Below the pieces are notes generated by a model. It was not told where the DNA came from and did not search any database. It saw only the letters and a program-made list of their open reading frames with translations. The position numbers were made by a program, and so were the translations under genes. A stretch of DNA of 64,000 nucleotides from Pseudomonas shirazensis (GTDB taxonomy: Bacteria > Pseudomonadota > Gammaproteobacteria > Pseudomonadales > Pseudomonadaceae), in NCBI RefSeq assembly GCF_014268785.2, contig NZ_JABWRD020000001.1:1625001-1689000 (forward strand), read 5' to 3'. Within the stretch, counting starts at the first letter, position 1; the number at the start of each line of letters is the position of its first letter. This document shows, in pieces, positions 35,521-44,883 of this stretch.

Positions 35521-35553
35521 AAAGAAAAACCCCGCAGAAGTTAATCTGCGGGG
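35521..35553 (-). terminator. Terminator after tRNA-Cys
   Basis: On the minus strand CCCCGCAGA/TCTGCGGGG arms (35545-35553 and 35530-35538) are followed by TTTTTCTTT, ten bases past the tRNA 3' end. Confidence 0.85.
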
Positions 35554-35563
35554 CTTTCAAATA

Positions 35564-35637
35564 TGGAGGCCGAGGTCGGAATCGAACCGGCGTAGACGGA
35601 TTTGCAATCCGGAGCATAACCACTTTGCTACTCGGCC
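35564..35637 (-). tRNA. tRNA-Cys (anticodon GCA)
   Basis: 74 bases on the minus strand. Acceptor GGCCGAG/CTCGGCC, U discriminator and CCA; anticodon stem CCGGA/TCCG with loop TTGCAAA gives GCA; T arm GCCGGTTCGATTCCGAC. Standard cloverleaf. Confidence 0.97.
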
Positions 35638-35790
35638 TCAAAGGTTGGATCTAGCGGCTTGCGCCCTGCTATCTCCTTGAAACTTCAGTGCTTTTTCAAG
35701 CTTGCTGCGCTTCAATGGACGCCATTATGTCTGCATTCGCTTGGCCTTGCAACCCCCATGTCAGAAAAAATCTTCAAGGGGTTCAAGGTG

Positions 35791-36810
35791 TTAGCGCAGG
35801 CGGCCGAGCTTGCTCCACAGCCCCACCAAGGTGTTCTCAACCGCGCCGCTGGCGGCCACACCAATGCGCTCCTGCAAGCTTTTGCGTTCGGCAAAGCGCA
35901 GGTGGTAAAGGTTGGCTTCACGGGCGCGGTCACTGAGGTATTCGTCGCTGGTGCGCAGCTCATCAACCAGCTGCATGTTCAGCGCCGCAACACCCAGCCA
36001 GACCTCACCGGTGGCTACTTCGTCCATGTGCAGCTGCGGGCGGTAACGACCAACAAAGTCCTTGAACAGCTGATGGGTGACGTCAAGGTCTTCCTGGAAC
36101 TTCTCGCGGCCCTTCTCGGTGTTCTCGCCGAATACGGTCAGCGTGCGTTTGTACTCACCGGCGGTCAGCACTTCAAAATCGATGTCGTGCTTTTTGAGCA
36201 GGCGATTGACGTTCGGCAACTGAGCGACCACACCGATCGAGCCAAGGATGGCAAACGGTGCGCTGACGATCTTGTCGCCGATGCAGGCCATCATGTAACC
36301 GCCGCTGGCAGCAACCTTGTCGATGCACACGGTAAGCGGGATACCGGCCTGACGGATGCGCGCCAGTTGCGACGAGGCCAGGCCATAACTGTGCACCAGT
36401 CCACCGCCGCTCTCGAGCCGCAGCACGACTTCATCACGCGGGGTGGCGAGGGTCAGCAGCGCGGTAATTTCATTACGCAGACTTTCGGTGGCAGAGGCTT
36501 TGATGTCGCCATCGAAATCAAGAACGAAGACCCGCGCCTTGTCCTCGCCCTTGGCTTTCTTCTGCTGCTTGTCGGCCTTGGCCTGCTGCTTGCGCAGGGC
36601 CTTGAGTTGAGCCTTGTCGAACAGGCCCGCCTCGAGTCGCTCACGCAGCGCCTTATAGAAGTCGTTGAGACGGGTGACCTGCAACTGCCCGCCGGGCTTG
36701 CCGCGGCCTTTGCCACGCAGGCCGGCAATAGCCGAAAGCACCACCAGAAAAGCAATCACCAGGGTGGCGGTTTTGGCGAGAAAGCTTGCGTATTCTGCAA
36801 GAAACTCCAC
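35791..36810 (-). CDS. sohB: Inner-membrane peptidase SohB (S49 family)
   Basis: GTG start at 36810 with AAGGAG seven bases before it; an upstream frame without a site was rejected. 339 residues: N-terminal membrane anchor (FLAKTATLVIAFLVVLSAIAGL), a charged Lys-rich linker (about 75-95), then the signal-peptide-peptidase-A fold: FDGDIKAS, catalytic Ser in VAASGGYMMACIGDKIVSAPFAILGSIGVV, and the Lys in LTAGEYKRTLT. It degrades membrane or periplasmic peptides. The neighbouring tRNA-Cys is on the same strand with its own terminator. Confidence 0.92.
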   Translation of the reverse strand: MEFLAEYASFLAKTATLVIAFLVVLSAIAGLRGKGRGKPGGQLQVTRLNDFYKALRERLEAGLFDKAQLKALRKQQAKADKQQKKAKGEDKARVFVLDFDGDIKASATESLRNEITALLTLATPRDEVVLRLESGGGLVHSYGLASSQLARIRQAGIPLTVCIDKVAASGGYMMACIGDKIVSAPFAILGSIGVVAQLPNVNRLLKKHDIDFEVLTAGEYKRTLTVFGENTEKGREKFQEDLDVTHQLFKDFVGRYRPQLHMDEVATGEVWLGVAALNMQLVDELRTSDEYLSDRAREANLYHLRFAERKSLQERIGVAASGAVENTLVGLWSKLGRLR

Positions 36811-37007
36811 GTTGACTCCTTGATAAATCAGCACCTGCACGGTGCGAAACTGCTGCCAGCATACCGGGGCGTACGGGGCACTGCCAGCAGGCGAAAACGC
36901 TGGCAACATCTTTCAAACAAGCTTTTCAAACGCTTGTATGTTTTTTCGTTGACAGCCACTCTGGCGCATCCTAACCTCCCAGCAACTTCACTCGGCCGGA
37001 TATCGAT

Positions 37008-37718
37008 GTGGGCAACCTCTACCTGATCCGACATGGCCAAGCCTCATTTGGTGCCGCCGACTACGACGTACTGTCGCCGGTCGGCGTGCGTCAGAGCCAG
37101 GCCTTGGGCAGCCATCTAGCCAACCTCGGCTTGCGCCTGGATCGTTGCATCGCCGGCGACCTGCGCCGGCAACAGGACACCGCCCTGCTCGCGCTTGAAG
37201 CCATGAGTACCCTGGGCTGCGCGGTGCCGGCGCTGGAGACCGATGCCGGCTTCAATGAATTCGACGCCGATGGGGTGATCCGCACACTGCTGCCGGCGCT
37301 GCTGCCAGATGAGCCGCAGGCACTGCATGTGCTCAGCAACGCTGCGCAAAACCGCAGCGAGTTTCAGCGCCTGTTTGCCTTGATGGTCCAGCGCTGGCAC
37401 GACGGCCAGCATCCGGCCGATGGGCTGGAGAGCTGGGAGGCTTTTACCGGCCGCCTGCGCATTGCCCTGCAGCGGGTATTGGACGCCGCCGGCAGCGGCG
37501 ACAACGTGGCTGTTTTCACCTCGGGCGGCAGCATCGCCGCCCTGCTCCACCTGATTACCGGCATCACCCCCAGCCAAGCGTTTGCGCTGAACTGGCAGAT
37601 TATCAACACGTCGTTCAGCCAGCTGAAGTTTCGCGGCCATGACGTGGCACTGGCTTCCTTCAACTGTCAGGCCCATGTGCAGCTGTTGAAGGCGCCGGAG
37701 CTCATCACCTATAGGTGA
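37008..37718 (+). CDS. Histidine phosphatase (phosphoglycerate-mutase-like) family protein
   Basis: 236 residues from a GTG. The N-terminal LYLIRHGQASFGAADYDVLSPVGVRQSQALGSHL contains the catalytic RHG His (about residue 9) and the following Arg/QxSxxG pattern; the second His is in VAVFTSGGSIAALLH, where the usual GH is replaced by GG, so phosphate recovery at this position differs from classic mutases. The long mid-region (about 65-160) is typical of the Pseudomonas form. It is the first gene of a same-strand run with an SCP2 gene, a phosphotransferase and an SDR. Confidence 0.82.
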   Translation: MGNLYLIRHGQASFGAADYDVLSPVGVRQSQALGSHLANLGLRLDRCIAGDLRRQQDTALLALEAMSTLGCAVPALETDAGFNEFDADGVIRTLLPALLPDEPQALHVLSNAAQNRSEFQRLFALMVQRWHDGQHPADGLESWEAFTGRLRIALQRVLDAAGSGDNVAVFTSGGSIAALLHLITGITPSQAFALNWQIINTSFSQLKFRGHDVALASFNCQAHVQLLKAPELITYR

Positions 37719-37772
37719 GCCCGGCCTGTTGTGTCCCTGCGGACGCGAATTTCACTTAACAAGGAATACACC

Positions 37773-38090
37773 ATGAGCGATGTAGCTAAAGCCGTCGAAG
37801 CGATGAAAGCCAAGTTCAATCCCGCTGCTGCTGAAGGCCTGGACCTGGTGTTCGGCTTCAACATCACCGACGAAGACAAGCAATACGCGCTGGTCGTCAA
37901 AGACGGCACCTGCGACATCCAGGAAGGTGAAAACCCAGATGCCAACTGCACCCTGGTGCTGGACAGCGAAACCCTCAAAGGCATCGTCAGCGGCGAAACC
38001 GATGGCATGCAAGCGTTCATGGGCGGCAAGCTGCGTGTTGAAGGCGACATGATGCTGTCGATGAAGCTCAGCGAGCTGTTCCCTGCCTGA
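37773..38090 (+). CDS. SCP2 sterol-binding domain protein
   Basis: 105 residues starting MSDVAKAVEAMKAKFNPAAAEGLDLVFGFNITDEDKQYALVV behind AAGGAATA. The sequence is a complete single SCP2 domain: strand/hydrophobic-tunnel segment DLVFGFNI, then DANCTLVLDSETLKGIVSGETDGMQAFMGGKLRVEGDMMLSMKLSELF. These small cytoplasmic proteins bind lipids or fatty acyl chains. A strong terminator follows, so it is separate from the phosphotransferase gene. Its place before an acyl-CoA-metabolism-type pair suggests a lipid role. Confidence 0.9.
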   Translation: MSDVAKAVEAMKAKFNPAAAEGLDLVFGFNITDEDKQYALVVKDGTCDIQEGENPDANCTLVLDSETLKGIVSGETDGMQAFMGGKLRVEGDMMLSMKLSELFPA

Positions 38091-38115
38091 GTGGCAACGA
38101 CGACTGCATGAAAGA

Positions 38116-38148
38116 AACCGAAGCCGGCACCGGCTTCGGTTTTTTTTT
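38116..38148 (+). terminator. Terminator after the SCP2 gene
   Basis: AACCGAAGCCGG/CCGGCTTCGGTT stem (38116-38141) followed by a T8-9 run. Confidence 0.9.
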
Positions 38149-38307
38149 GCCTGATCTGGCGTTCATCGCACAGTGCAGAGGCCGCGCATCAAGCGCACTG
38201 ATCAAGCGCCAACACGCCTGCCTATATGGCGATTGGCACGCTTGTTCCATTACCTCAGGCCGATTAGATTAGCCAATAATGCTCGACACCGAGAATAAGG
38301 ATCACGC

Positions 38308-39375
38308 ATGACGCTGACTGACCAGTCCACCCAGGTACGCCCCGGCGAAGAACTCGATGCCAGCGTCATCGATCCCTATCTCAAAGCTCATCTGCCTGGC
38401 CTGGAAGGCATGCCGCTGATCAGCCAGTTCCCGGGCGGCGCCTCCAATCTGACCTACCTGGTCAGCTACCCACAGCGTGAGTTCGTGTTGCGGCGTCCGC
38501 CCTTTGGCGCCAAAGCCAAGTCAGCGCACGACATGGCCCGTGAGTTTCGTATCCTCAATCAGCTCAACAGCGGTTTTCCTTACTGCCCCAAGGCGTACCT
38601 GCACTGCACCGACGAAAGCCTGATCGGCAGCGAGTTCTACCTGATGGACCGGGTCAAAGGGATCATCCTGCGCTCGGACATCCCGCTGGAGCTGGGCCTC
38701 GATGCCCAGCGCACCGAAGCCCTGTGCAAAAGCTTCATCGACCGTTTGGTGGAATTGCATCAAGTGGATTACCGCGCCTGCGGCCTGGCTGACCTGGGCA
38801 AACCCGAGGGTTACGTGCAGCGCCAGATCGAGGGCTGGATCAGCCGCTATGAGAAGGCCGCCACCCCGGATGCACCGCGCTGGCAGCAGGTCATCGACTG
38901 GCTGCGGGCAAAGATGCCAGCCGACCACCCGCGCTCAGCCGTCGTGCACAACGACTACCGCTTCGACAACGTCATCCTCGACGCAGCCAACCCGATGCAG
39001 ATCATCGGCGTTCTGGACTGGGAGATGGCCACCCTCGGTGATCCGTTGATGGACCTGGGCAACAGCCTGGCTTACTGGATCGAGGCCGATGACCCCGCCC
39101 CCATGCAACTGATGCGGCGCCAGCCAAGCAACGCCCCGGGCATGCTCAGCCGGGCGCAGTTCGTTGCCTACTACGCCGAGCGCGCCGGCATCCGCATCGA
39201 CAACTTTGACTTCTACTATTGTTATGGACTGTTCCGCCTCGCAGGGATCGTCCAGCAGATCTATTACCGCTTCCACCACGGCCAGACGCAGGACAAACGC
39301 TTCGCGCAGTTCATTCACATGAACCGCCTGCTTGAGCAGATGGCACTGCAAGTGATCGGCAAGTCCGCACTTTGA
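38308..39375 (+). CDS. Aminoglycoside-phosphotransferase-like kinase (ACAD-associated type)
   Basis: 355 residues. APH fold: N-lobe FPGGASNLTYLV (nucleotide-binding loop, about 37-48) and EFVLRRPPFG (Lys-equivalent region), catalytic loop VVHNDYRFDNVILD (HxDxxxxN, about 212-225), and IGVLDWEMATLGDPLMDLGN (metal Asp). This subgroup, related to the N-terminal part of mammalian ACAD10/11, phosphorylates hydroxyacyl-CoA intermediates rather than antibiotics. It is followed 24 bases later by an SDR gene, a pairing that fits a short hydroxy-acid/acyl-CoA route. Confidence 0.85.
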   Translation: MTLTDQSTQVRPGEELDASVIDPYLKAHLPGLEGMPLISQFPGGASNLTYLVSYPQREFVLRRPPFGAKAKSAHDMAREFRILNQLNSGFPYCPKAYLHCTDESLIGSEFYLMDRVKGIILRSDIPLELGLDAQRTEALCKSFIDRLVELHQVDYRACGLADLGKPEGYVQRQIEGWISRYEKAATPDAPRWQQVIDWLRAKMPADHPRSAVVHNDYRFDNVILDAANPMQIIGVLDWEMATLGDPLMDLGNSLAYWIEADDPAPMQLMRRQPSNAPGMLSRAQFVAYYAERAGIRIDNFDFYYCYGLFRLAGIVQQIYYRFHHGQTQDKRFAQFIHMNRLLEQMALQVIGKSAL

Positions 39376-39398
39376 CCACACACAACAAGGGACACAGC

Positions 39399-40166
39399 AT
39401 GGCCAAGACGCAACTGTTCGACCTCGACGGCAAGATTGCCTTCGTTTCCGGCGCCAGCCGCGGCATCGGCGAAGCCATCGCCCACTTGCTGGCGCAGCAA
39501 GGCGCGCATGTGATTGTCTCCAGCCGCAAGCTCGACGGCTGTCAGCAGGTCGCCGACGCGATCATCGCAGCCGGCGGCAAAGCAACTGCAGTGGCCTGCC
39601 ATATCGGTGAGCTGGAACAGATCCAACAGGTGTTTGCCGGCATTCGCGAGCAGTTCGGCAGGCTCGACATCCTGGTCAACAACGCGGCCACCAACCCGCA
39701 GTTCTGCAACGTGCTGGACACCGACCCGGGCGCCTTTCAGAAGACCGTCGACGTCAACATCCGCGGTTACTTCTTCATGTCGGTAGAGGCCGGCAAACTG
39801 ATGCGTGAGCACGGTGGTGGCAGCATTATCAACGTGGCCTCGATCAACGGCGTGTCCCCGGGGCTGTTCCAGGGCATCTACTCGGTGACCAAGGCCGCGG
39901 TGATCAACATGACCAAGGTGTTCGCCAAGGAGTGCGCGCAGTTCGGCATCCGCTGCAACGCTTTGCTGCCAGGCCTGACCGATACCAAGTTCGCCTCGGC
40001 ACTGGTCAAGAATGACGCCATCCTCAACGTCGCCCTGCAGCAGATCCCGCTCAAGCGTGTAGCGGCGCCCAGCGAGATGGCCGGCGCAGTGTTGTACCTG
40101 GCGAGCGACGCCTCGAGCTACACCACCGGTACCCTGCTCAATGTCGACGGTGGTTTTCTGTCCTGA
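39399..40166 (+). CDS. SDR family oxidoreductase
   Basis: The start at 39399 ([28 protein letters not shown]) is chosen by its spacing from AAGGGA. 255 residues of a classical short-chain dehydrogenase: cofactor motif GASRGIG (about 17-23), NNAA (about 94-97), active site with Ser in NVASINGVS, Tyr-x-x-x-Lys in YSVTKAAV, and the terminal LNVDGGFLS. It starts 23 bases after the phosphotransferase stop, so both are co-transcribed. Substrate unknown; hydroxyacyl or alcohol compounds are likely. Confidence 0.9.
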   Translation: MAKTQLFDLDGKIAFVSGASRGIGEAIAHLLAQQGAHVIVSSRKLDGCQQVADAIIAAGGKATAVACHIGELEQIQQVFAGIREQFGRLDILVNNAATNPQFCNVLDTDPGAFQKTVDVNIRGYFFMSVEAGKLMREHGGGSIINVASINGVSPGLFQGIYSVTKAAVINMTKVFAKECAQFGIRCNALLPGLTDTKFASALVKNDAILNVALQQIPLKRVAAPSEMAGAVLYLASDASSYTTGTLLNVDGGFLS

Positions 40167-40175
40167 GCCGGCCGG

Positions 40176-40526
40176 TTACAGACAGGTCGCAGCAGCAGCC
40201 CGGCGGCGCAGTGCGGTGGTGTCGGCTGTTCGCGCGTAATAGTCGACGCGTGTGCCACCGTCTTGCGGGTAGATGTCGGCAAACGACTCTGCCTCACGGG
40301 TATATACCGTCAAGCCGCCACTCTTGCGCGGCTGCAGGTAACCACTGGCGTCGACCCCAAAGACAGCCTCATCCTGCCAACTGAACTGGATGCACTGGGC
40401 AACCAGTTCCGCAGCCTTTTGCGACTTCAGCTGTGCAGTCGGCGCAGTGCCGCGCGCGGCATCCATGGTCGACGAGGCACACCCCAGCAGCATCAATGCT
40501 GCGGCCATCGGCACAATTGCACGCAT
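40176..40526 (-). CDS. Hypothetical lipoprotein (116 aa)
   Basis: Starts MRAIVPMAAALMLLGCASS behind GAGGAT, lipobox LLGC. The mature part contains KSQKAAELVAQCIQFSWQDEAVFGVDASGYLQPRKSGGLTVYT and ends RRRAAAATCL; the two mature Cys may pair. The region resembles several short Pseudomonas lipoproteins of unknown role and, loosely, the lipoprotein at 17413. Convergent with the SDR gene (nine bases between stops). Confidence 0.7.
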   Translation of the reverse strand: MRAIVPMAAALMLLGCASSTMDAARGTAPTAQLKSQKAAELVAQCIQFSWQDEAVFGVDASGYLQPRKSGGLTVYTREAESFADIYPQDGGTRVDYYARTADTTALRRRAAAATCL

Positions 40527-40643
40527 GTTTCATCCTCGTGGGCAAAAAAGAACACGACTCTAGCATTTGCGTGCCTGCACAAGTGAATTCTCGACGCTCA
40601 GCTGTTGTCGCATTAACACACCTATTGCATTTGGAGACTGTGC

Positions 40644-40946
40644 ATGAAAATGCGCCCACTGCTGTCCGCCCTGCTGTTCACCGCCACCCTGCCTTGCCTG
40701 CCATTGGCTGCTACTGCAGCCGAAAGCAACGTCGAGAGCGTCAAGGCGCCGGAATCCCACGACCGCGAGCTGAAGGTCGGTGACAAGGCCCCGGATCAAT
40801 ACAAACGCGATGATGCCGCCGTGGTTGACTGGAAAGCCAACGGCCTGCCAGCGCCGGAAAAAGAAAGCCACTGGGTGAAAATGGGCAATCGCTTCGTGCT
40901 GGTGCAGATCACCAACGGCGTCGTGCTGGCCATTCACACGAAGTGA
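40644..40946 (+). CDS. RcnB-like periplasmic protein
   Basis: 100 residues with signal peptide MKMRPLLSALLFTATLPCLPLAATA and TTGGAG ribosome site. The mature part (LKVGDKAPDQYKRDDAAVVDWKANGLPAPEKESHWVKMGNRFVLVQITNGVVLAIHTK) contains the RcnB-family pattern Y...V.DW...GL..P..G..WV.....Y/FVLV...G.I. RcnB in E. coli helps nickel/cobalt homeostasis; small Pseudomonas members have no shown function. Convergent with the downstream diguanylate cyclase; stops two bases apart. Confidence 0.8.
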   Translation: MKMRPLLSALLFTATLPCLPLAATAAESNVESVKAPESHDRELKVGDKAPDQYKRDDAAVVDWKANGLPAPEKESHWVKMGNRFVLVQITNGVVLAIHTK

Positions 40947-40947
40947 T

Positions 40948-42108
40948 CTAGCAGGGGCCAGACACTGCTGCCATGTGCACGGTGTTACGCCCATCCGCCT
41001 TGGCTTGATACAGCGCCGCATCCGCTCGCCCGAGCAGCGCTGCCGCACTGTCATCAGGCCCGGGCACTGCGCACCACAGGCCGACGCTGAAGCGCAGCTC
41101 GATAGTGTCGTCAGCGAACTGCGCCGGGCTTTGTGCGATGGCCTGGCGCAAGCCCTGAAGTGCCGCCATCGCGCCCTCACGATCGGTATGTGGCAACAGC
41201 AGCAGGAATTCCTCCCCGCCATAACGCCCCAGGCTGTCAGCCGCACGCAGGCGCCGTTGTAGCTGGCGAACGCAGTGGCACAACACCTCATCCCCAGCCA
41301 GGTGGCCATACAGATCGTTGATCCGTTTGAAATGGTCGATATCGATCATAGCCACCGCCAGGTAATTGCCCTCATCACGTGCGCGCTCCAGCTCTTGGTC
41401 GAAACGCTGCAGGATGGCCCGCCGGTTGTAAGTTCCGGTCAGCACATCGTGCAGCGCCATGTGCTGCAAGCGCGACTCGCTGCGCTCTTTGGCCATCAGC
41501 ACCAGGCCGAGCGAATACATCATCACCGTTAGCGTGCCGATCGCCACCGATACTGTCTGCTTGAGGTTGCTGATGTCGTAGCGCATATCGGCTGCCTCCC
41601 CAGCCAGCACCGCGATAACCCGCATGCCCAGGCCTACCAGGCTTATAGAAGCGCCGATCACCAACAGCAGATGCGCCCGACCGGGACGTTCGGCATGACG
41701 CCGCGCCCAATGCAGCAACAGCCCGCATTGAGCCATGAGCACCACGGTGGCCAGCAGCATGCGTGGCTCGAGCGTCTCCAGCAGAAGCAGCAGCCCGCCT
41801 AACATGCATAACGGAATGATGAAAATAACTCGCCACGGTACTTTCAGTTCACGCACCCGAAACAAGCTTGCCGAGTAGAACGCCAACGCCAGCGACAGCA
41901 GGCTGTTGCCCAAGGCATAGCTGACCCACAGCGGGGCCTGGGCATACAGCGTGTAGCAGATGTATGCGAGGGCGTGCGCGAGCAGGCCGCAGCCGGTCAG
42001 CAGCAGGTTGTCACGGCGGTTGTATTGACCCACCAGCAACAGACAGAACGCCATGATGGTGGCGACCAGCGCGACGGCGGCGAACAGTGTAGGGGTATGG
42101 GCGATCAT
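40948..42108 (-). CDS. Membrane-bound diguanylate cyclase (GGDEF)
   Basis: The start at 42108 (MIAHTPTLFAAVALVATIMAFCLLL) gives 386 residues; an upstream GTG would add 11. Six to seven membrane spans fill about 1-200, with no recognised ligand domain. The GGDEF domain follows (about 215-380): HDVLTGTYNRRAILQRF, DIDHFKRINDLYGHLAGDEVL, active site GRYGGEEF, preceded by RAAD, a complete RxxD product-inhibition site. It should make cyclic di-GMP and be feedback-inhibited. No operon partner. Confidence 0.9.
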   Translation of the reverse strand: MIAHTPTLFAAVALVATIMAFCLLLVGQYNRRDNLLLTGCGLLAHALAYICYTLYAQAPLWVSYALGNSLLSLALAFYSASLFRVRELKVPWRVIFIIPLCMLGGLLLLLETLEPRMLLATVVLMAQCGLLLHWARRHAERPGRAHLLLVIGASISLVGLGMRVIAVLAGEAADMRYDISNLKQTVSVAIGTLTVMMYSLGLVLMAKERSESRLQHMALHDVLTGTYNRRAILQRFDQELERARDEGNYLAVAMIDIDHFKRINDLYGHLAGDEVLCHCVRQLQRRLRAADSLGRYGGEEFLLLLPHTDREGAMAALQGLRQAIAQSPAQFADDTIELRFSVGLWCAVPGPDDSAAALLGRADAALYQAKADGRNTVHMAAVSGPC

Positions 42109-42351
42109 GTTGGTTAACCAGGCAGCGGGTGGCCGTCTCACTGCGGCCTGAAGATAGTCTAGGGCGCCCTGCGCAAACCGGCCATGACCGAACGGGACAG
42201 ATCAGCAGCCATCAAGCCCGAGCGTTCCCTCGCGTGACAAAAAATTCATTGTCGAAGAAACCAAATCGATCGAACCCGGTCCTACTGAGTACCCCGTAAT
42301 CCCTTACGGATCAATGACCTGACTTAGCCACTTGTTTTGAGGTTCACCATT

Positions 42352-42747
42352 ATGCGTCTGACTCTGCCTTCTCTCGCCTTGGGTCTGTTGCTGAGCCAAA
42401 GCGCTTTTGCCGGTGACGGCACTGCAGCTATCGGCGGCGGCCTCGGCGGCGTGCTCGGTAATGTGGTCGGTCAACAGATGGGCGGCCGCACCGGCGCAGC
42501 TATCGGCGCGGGCCTGGGCGGCGCAGCCGGTAGCGCCGTCGGCGCGCGCAAAGGCAATCGCACCGAGGCAGCGCTGGGCGGCGGCCTTGGTTCGGCAGGT
42601 GGCTCGCTGGTCGGTGGCGCCCTCGGCGGCTCGACCGGTTCGACCGTCGGCGCTGGCCTGGGCGGCGCAGCAGGTGGCGCTTTGGGTAACCACATGGGCG
42701 ACAACGGCGGCAGCAAGAAGAAGCACAAGCGCCGCCATCGCCACTGA
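42352..42747 (+). CDS. Glycine-zipper secreted protein
   Basis: The start at 42352 follows GAGG; 131 residues. Signal peptide MRLTLPSLALGLLLSQSAFA, then about 85 residues almost entirely of Gly/Ala small-residue repeats (GGGLGGVLGNVVGQQMGGRTGAAIGAGLGGAAGSAVG...), and a basic tail GGSKKKHKRRHRH. Such glycine zippers pack into membranes as paired helices; the family is common in proteobacterial envelopes without clear function. Net positive C-terminus may bind anionic surface polymers. A GCCGGGGC/GCCCCGGC hairpin follows the stop at 42763-42787 without a T-run. Confidence 0.8.
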   Translation: MRLTLPSLALGLLLSQSAFAGDGTAAIGGGLGGVLGNVVGQQMGGRTGAAIGAGLGGAAGSAVGARKGNRTEAALGGGLGSAGGSLVGGALGGSTGSTVGAGLGGAAGGALGNHMGDNGGSKKKHKRRHRH

Positions 42748-42949
42748 TTGCAATCTCAGAAGGCCGGGGCCACGTTGCAGCCCCGGCAATCGCAAGCCGC
42801 CCTACCCTAACAACGCTTAGGCTGATCCCGCCCTGCGCCAGCACAGCGCGTCAAAAACCTGCATCACATCAACACCTCCATCACGCCAAACTGCCACACT
42901 GACTGCTACTGTCTTGTGTGCCCCCTGCGTGAAGGATCACTTCCTCGTC

Positions 42950-44779
42950 ATGAACCCTGAGCTACTCATGGTGCTCGGCCTGCTGGCCGTGGTTATCCTG
43001 TTATTCATCCTCAACCGCCCACGCATGGACGTGGTTGCGTTGCTGGTCATCGTATTTCTGCCGCTGTCCGGCATCCTCACTGTCGAGCAAGCCCTGGCCG
43101 GCTTCAGCGATCCTAACGTGGTCCTTATCGCGGCGCTGTTCGTCATCGGCGAAGGCCTGGTGCGCACCGGCATTGCCTACCGCATCGGTGAATGGATGAG
43201 CGCCCGCGCAGGCAACAGCGAAGCGCGTCTGCTGGTCTTGCTGATGGTTTCAGTAGCCGGCCTGGGTTCGGTGATGAGCTCGACTGGAGTCGTCGCTATC
43301 TTTATCCCGGTGGTGCTGAGCATTGCCGCGCGGCTCGGCCTGGCACCCAGCCGACTGATGATGCCGTTGAGCTTTGCCGGTTTGATCAGCGGCATGCTCA
43401 GCCTGGTGGCCACGCCGCCCAACGTGGTTGTGCACAGCGAGCTGGTGCGTCATGGCGAGCAGGGCTTCGGCTTTTTCAGTTTTACCCCGTTCGGCCTGGT
43501 AGTGCTGGTGCTGGGCATCGGCTACATGCTGCTGACCCGACGCTGGCTCAACGGCGAAGTACGCAAGGATGGCCGCACCGAAAGCCGCCGCACGTTGCTC
43601 GACCTGGTGCTCGACTACAAGCTCAATGGCCGCGAACGGCGCTTGCGCATTCGCCCTGACTCACCGCTGGTGGGGCATACCCTGGGTGAACTGGAATTAC
43701 GCACTCGCCACGGCGCCAACGTGATCGGTATCGAGCGCCAGCACAAGTTCACCACCCGGGTGATCAGCGCCGACTCCAACAGCGTTTTGCAACAGGGCGA
43801 TGTGCTGCTACTCGATCTGTTCGCCAACCGCGATGATCTGCGCAGCCTGTGCCAATCGATGCGCCTTGAGCCGCTGCACTTCAAGGCGGCCTACTTCATC
43901 GATCAGTCGCAGGAACTGGGCATGGCCGAAGTTTCGCTGCCACCCGGCTCGCAGCTGATCGGCAAAAGCATTCTTGAGCTGACCTTCCGCAGCCGCTACG
44001 ACCTCAACGTAGTCGGTCTGCGCCGCGAACAGGCCGCCATCGACGAGCAACTGGTGGAAGAAAAACTGCGCCAAGGCGATACCTTGCTGGTGGTCGGTCC
44101 CTGGAAAGCCGTGCGTCAGCTGCAAAGCCAGCCCAGGGATTTTCTGGTGCTGAGTCTGCCTGCCGAGATCGATCAGGTGGCGCCGGCACGAAGCCGCGCG
44201 CCATACGCCTTGATCAGCCTGGCGGTGATGGTTGGCTTGATGGTCAGCGGGCTGGTCCCCAACGTCATCGCCGCGCTGATCGGCTGCCTGCTGATGGGCG
44301 CCGGGCGCTGCATCGACATGAACAGCGCCTACCGCGCGATCCACTGGCAGAGCCTGGTGCTTATCGTCGGCATGTTGCCATTTGCCTTGGCCCTGCAGCA
44401 GACCGGCGGCATCGATCTGGCGGTCGGCGGCCTGGTCAGCCTGCTCGGCAATGCCGGGCCCAGCGCCATTCTTGCCTGCCTGTTCGCCGTGACTGCGATT
44501 ATCGGCCTGTTCATCTCCAACACCGCCACCGCAGTACTGATGGCGCCAGTGGCGATCAGCACCGCCCATCAACTGGGCATGTCGCCCTACCCGTTCGCCA
44601 TGACTGTTGCACTGGCAGCCTCGGCGGCGTTCATGACGCCGGTGTCTTCGCCGGTCAACACCTTGGTCCTGGGGCCTGGCCAATACCGCTTTGCTGACTT
44701 CGTCAAAGTGGGGGTGCCGTTCACCTTGCTGGTGATGCTGGTAACTGTGGTGATGGTGCCGTGGTTCTTTGGGCTCTAG
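42950..44779 (+). CDS. SLC13-type permease with two TrkA-C domains
   Basis: The start at 42950 ([20 protein letters not shown]) gives 609 residues. Two membrane halves of a divalent-anion/Na+ symporter fold flank a soluble insert: spans about 1-205, then two TrkA-C regulatory domains ([59 protein letters not shown]) in about 230-410, then spans to the end. Family motifs [14 protein letters not shown] and [15 protein letters not shown] are present. It probably exchanges or imports an anion such as sulfate, with the TrkA-C part binding a regulatory ligand. Confidence 0.88.
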   Translation: MNPELLMVLGLLAVVILLFILNRPRMDVVALLVIVFLPLSGILTVEQALAGFSDPNVVLIAALFVIGEGLVRTGIAYRIGEWMSARAGNSEARLLVLLMVSVAGLGSVMSSTGVVAIFIPVVLSIAARLGLAPSRLMMPLSFAGLISGMLSLVATPPNVVVHSELVRHGEQGFGFFSFTPFGLVVLVLGIGYMLLTRRWLNGEVRKDGRTESRRTLLDLVLDYKLNGRERRLRIRPDSPLVGHTLGELELRTRHGANVIGIERQHKFTTRVISADSNSVLQQGDVLLLDLFANRDDLRSLCQSMRLEPLHFKAAYFIDQSQELGMAEVSLPPGSQLIGKSILELTFRSRYDLNVVGLRREQAAIDEQLVEEKLRQGDTLLVVGPWKAVRQLQSQPRDFLVLSLPAEIDQVAPARSRAPYALISLAVMVGLMVSGLVPNVIAALIGCLLMGAGRCIDMNSAYRAIHWQSLVLIVGMLPFALALQQTGGIDLAVGGLVSLLGNAGPSAILACLFAVTAIIGLFISNTATAVLMAPVAISTAHQLGMSPYPFAMTVALAASAAFMTPVSSPVNTLVLGPGQYRFADFVKVGVPFTLLVMLVTVVMVPWFFGL

Positions 44780-44883
44780 TGAGGCAATTTGACAGCAGGC
44801 GGGCCGGCGAAACACACTGACACTAATGTCCCAGGTGCCTGCAGTCGTTGTCCTGGATCCGTCTATGCCAGCCGGTAGAACCC

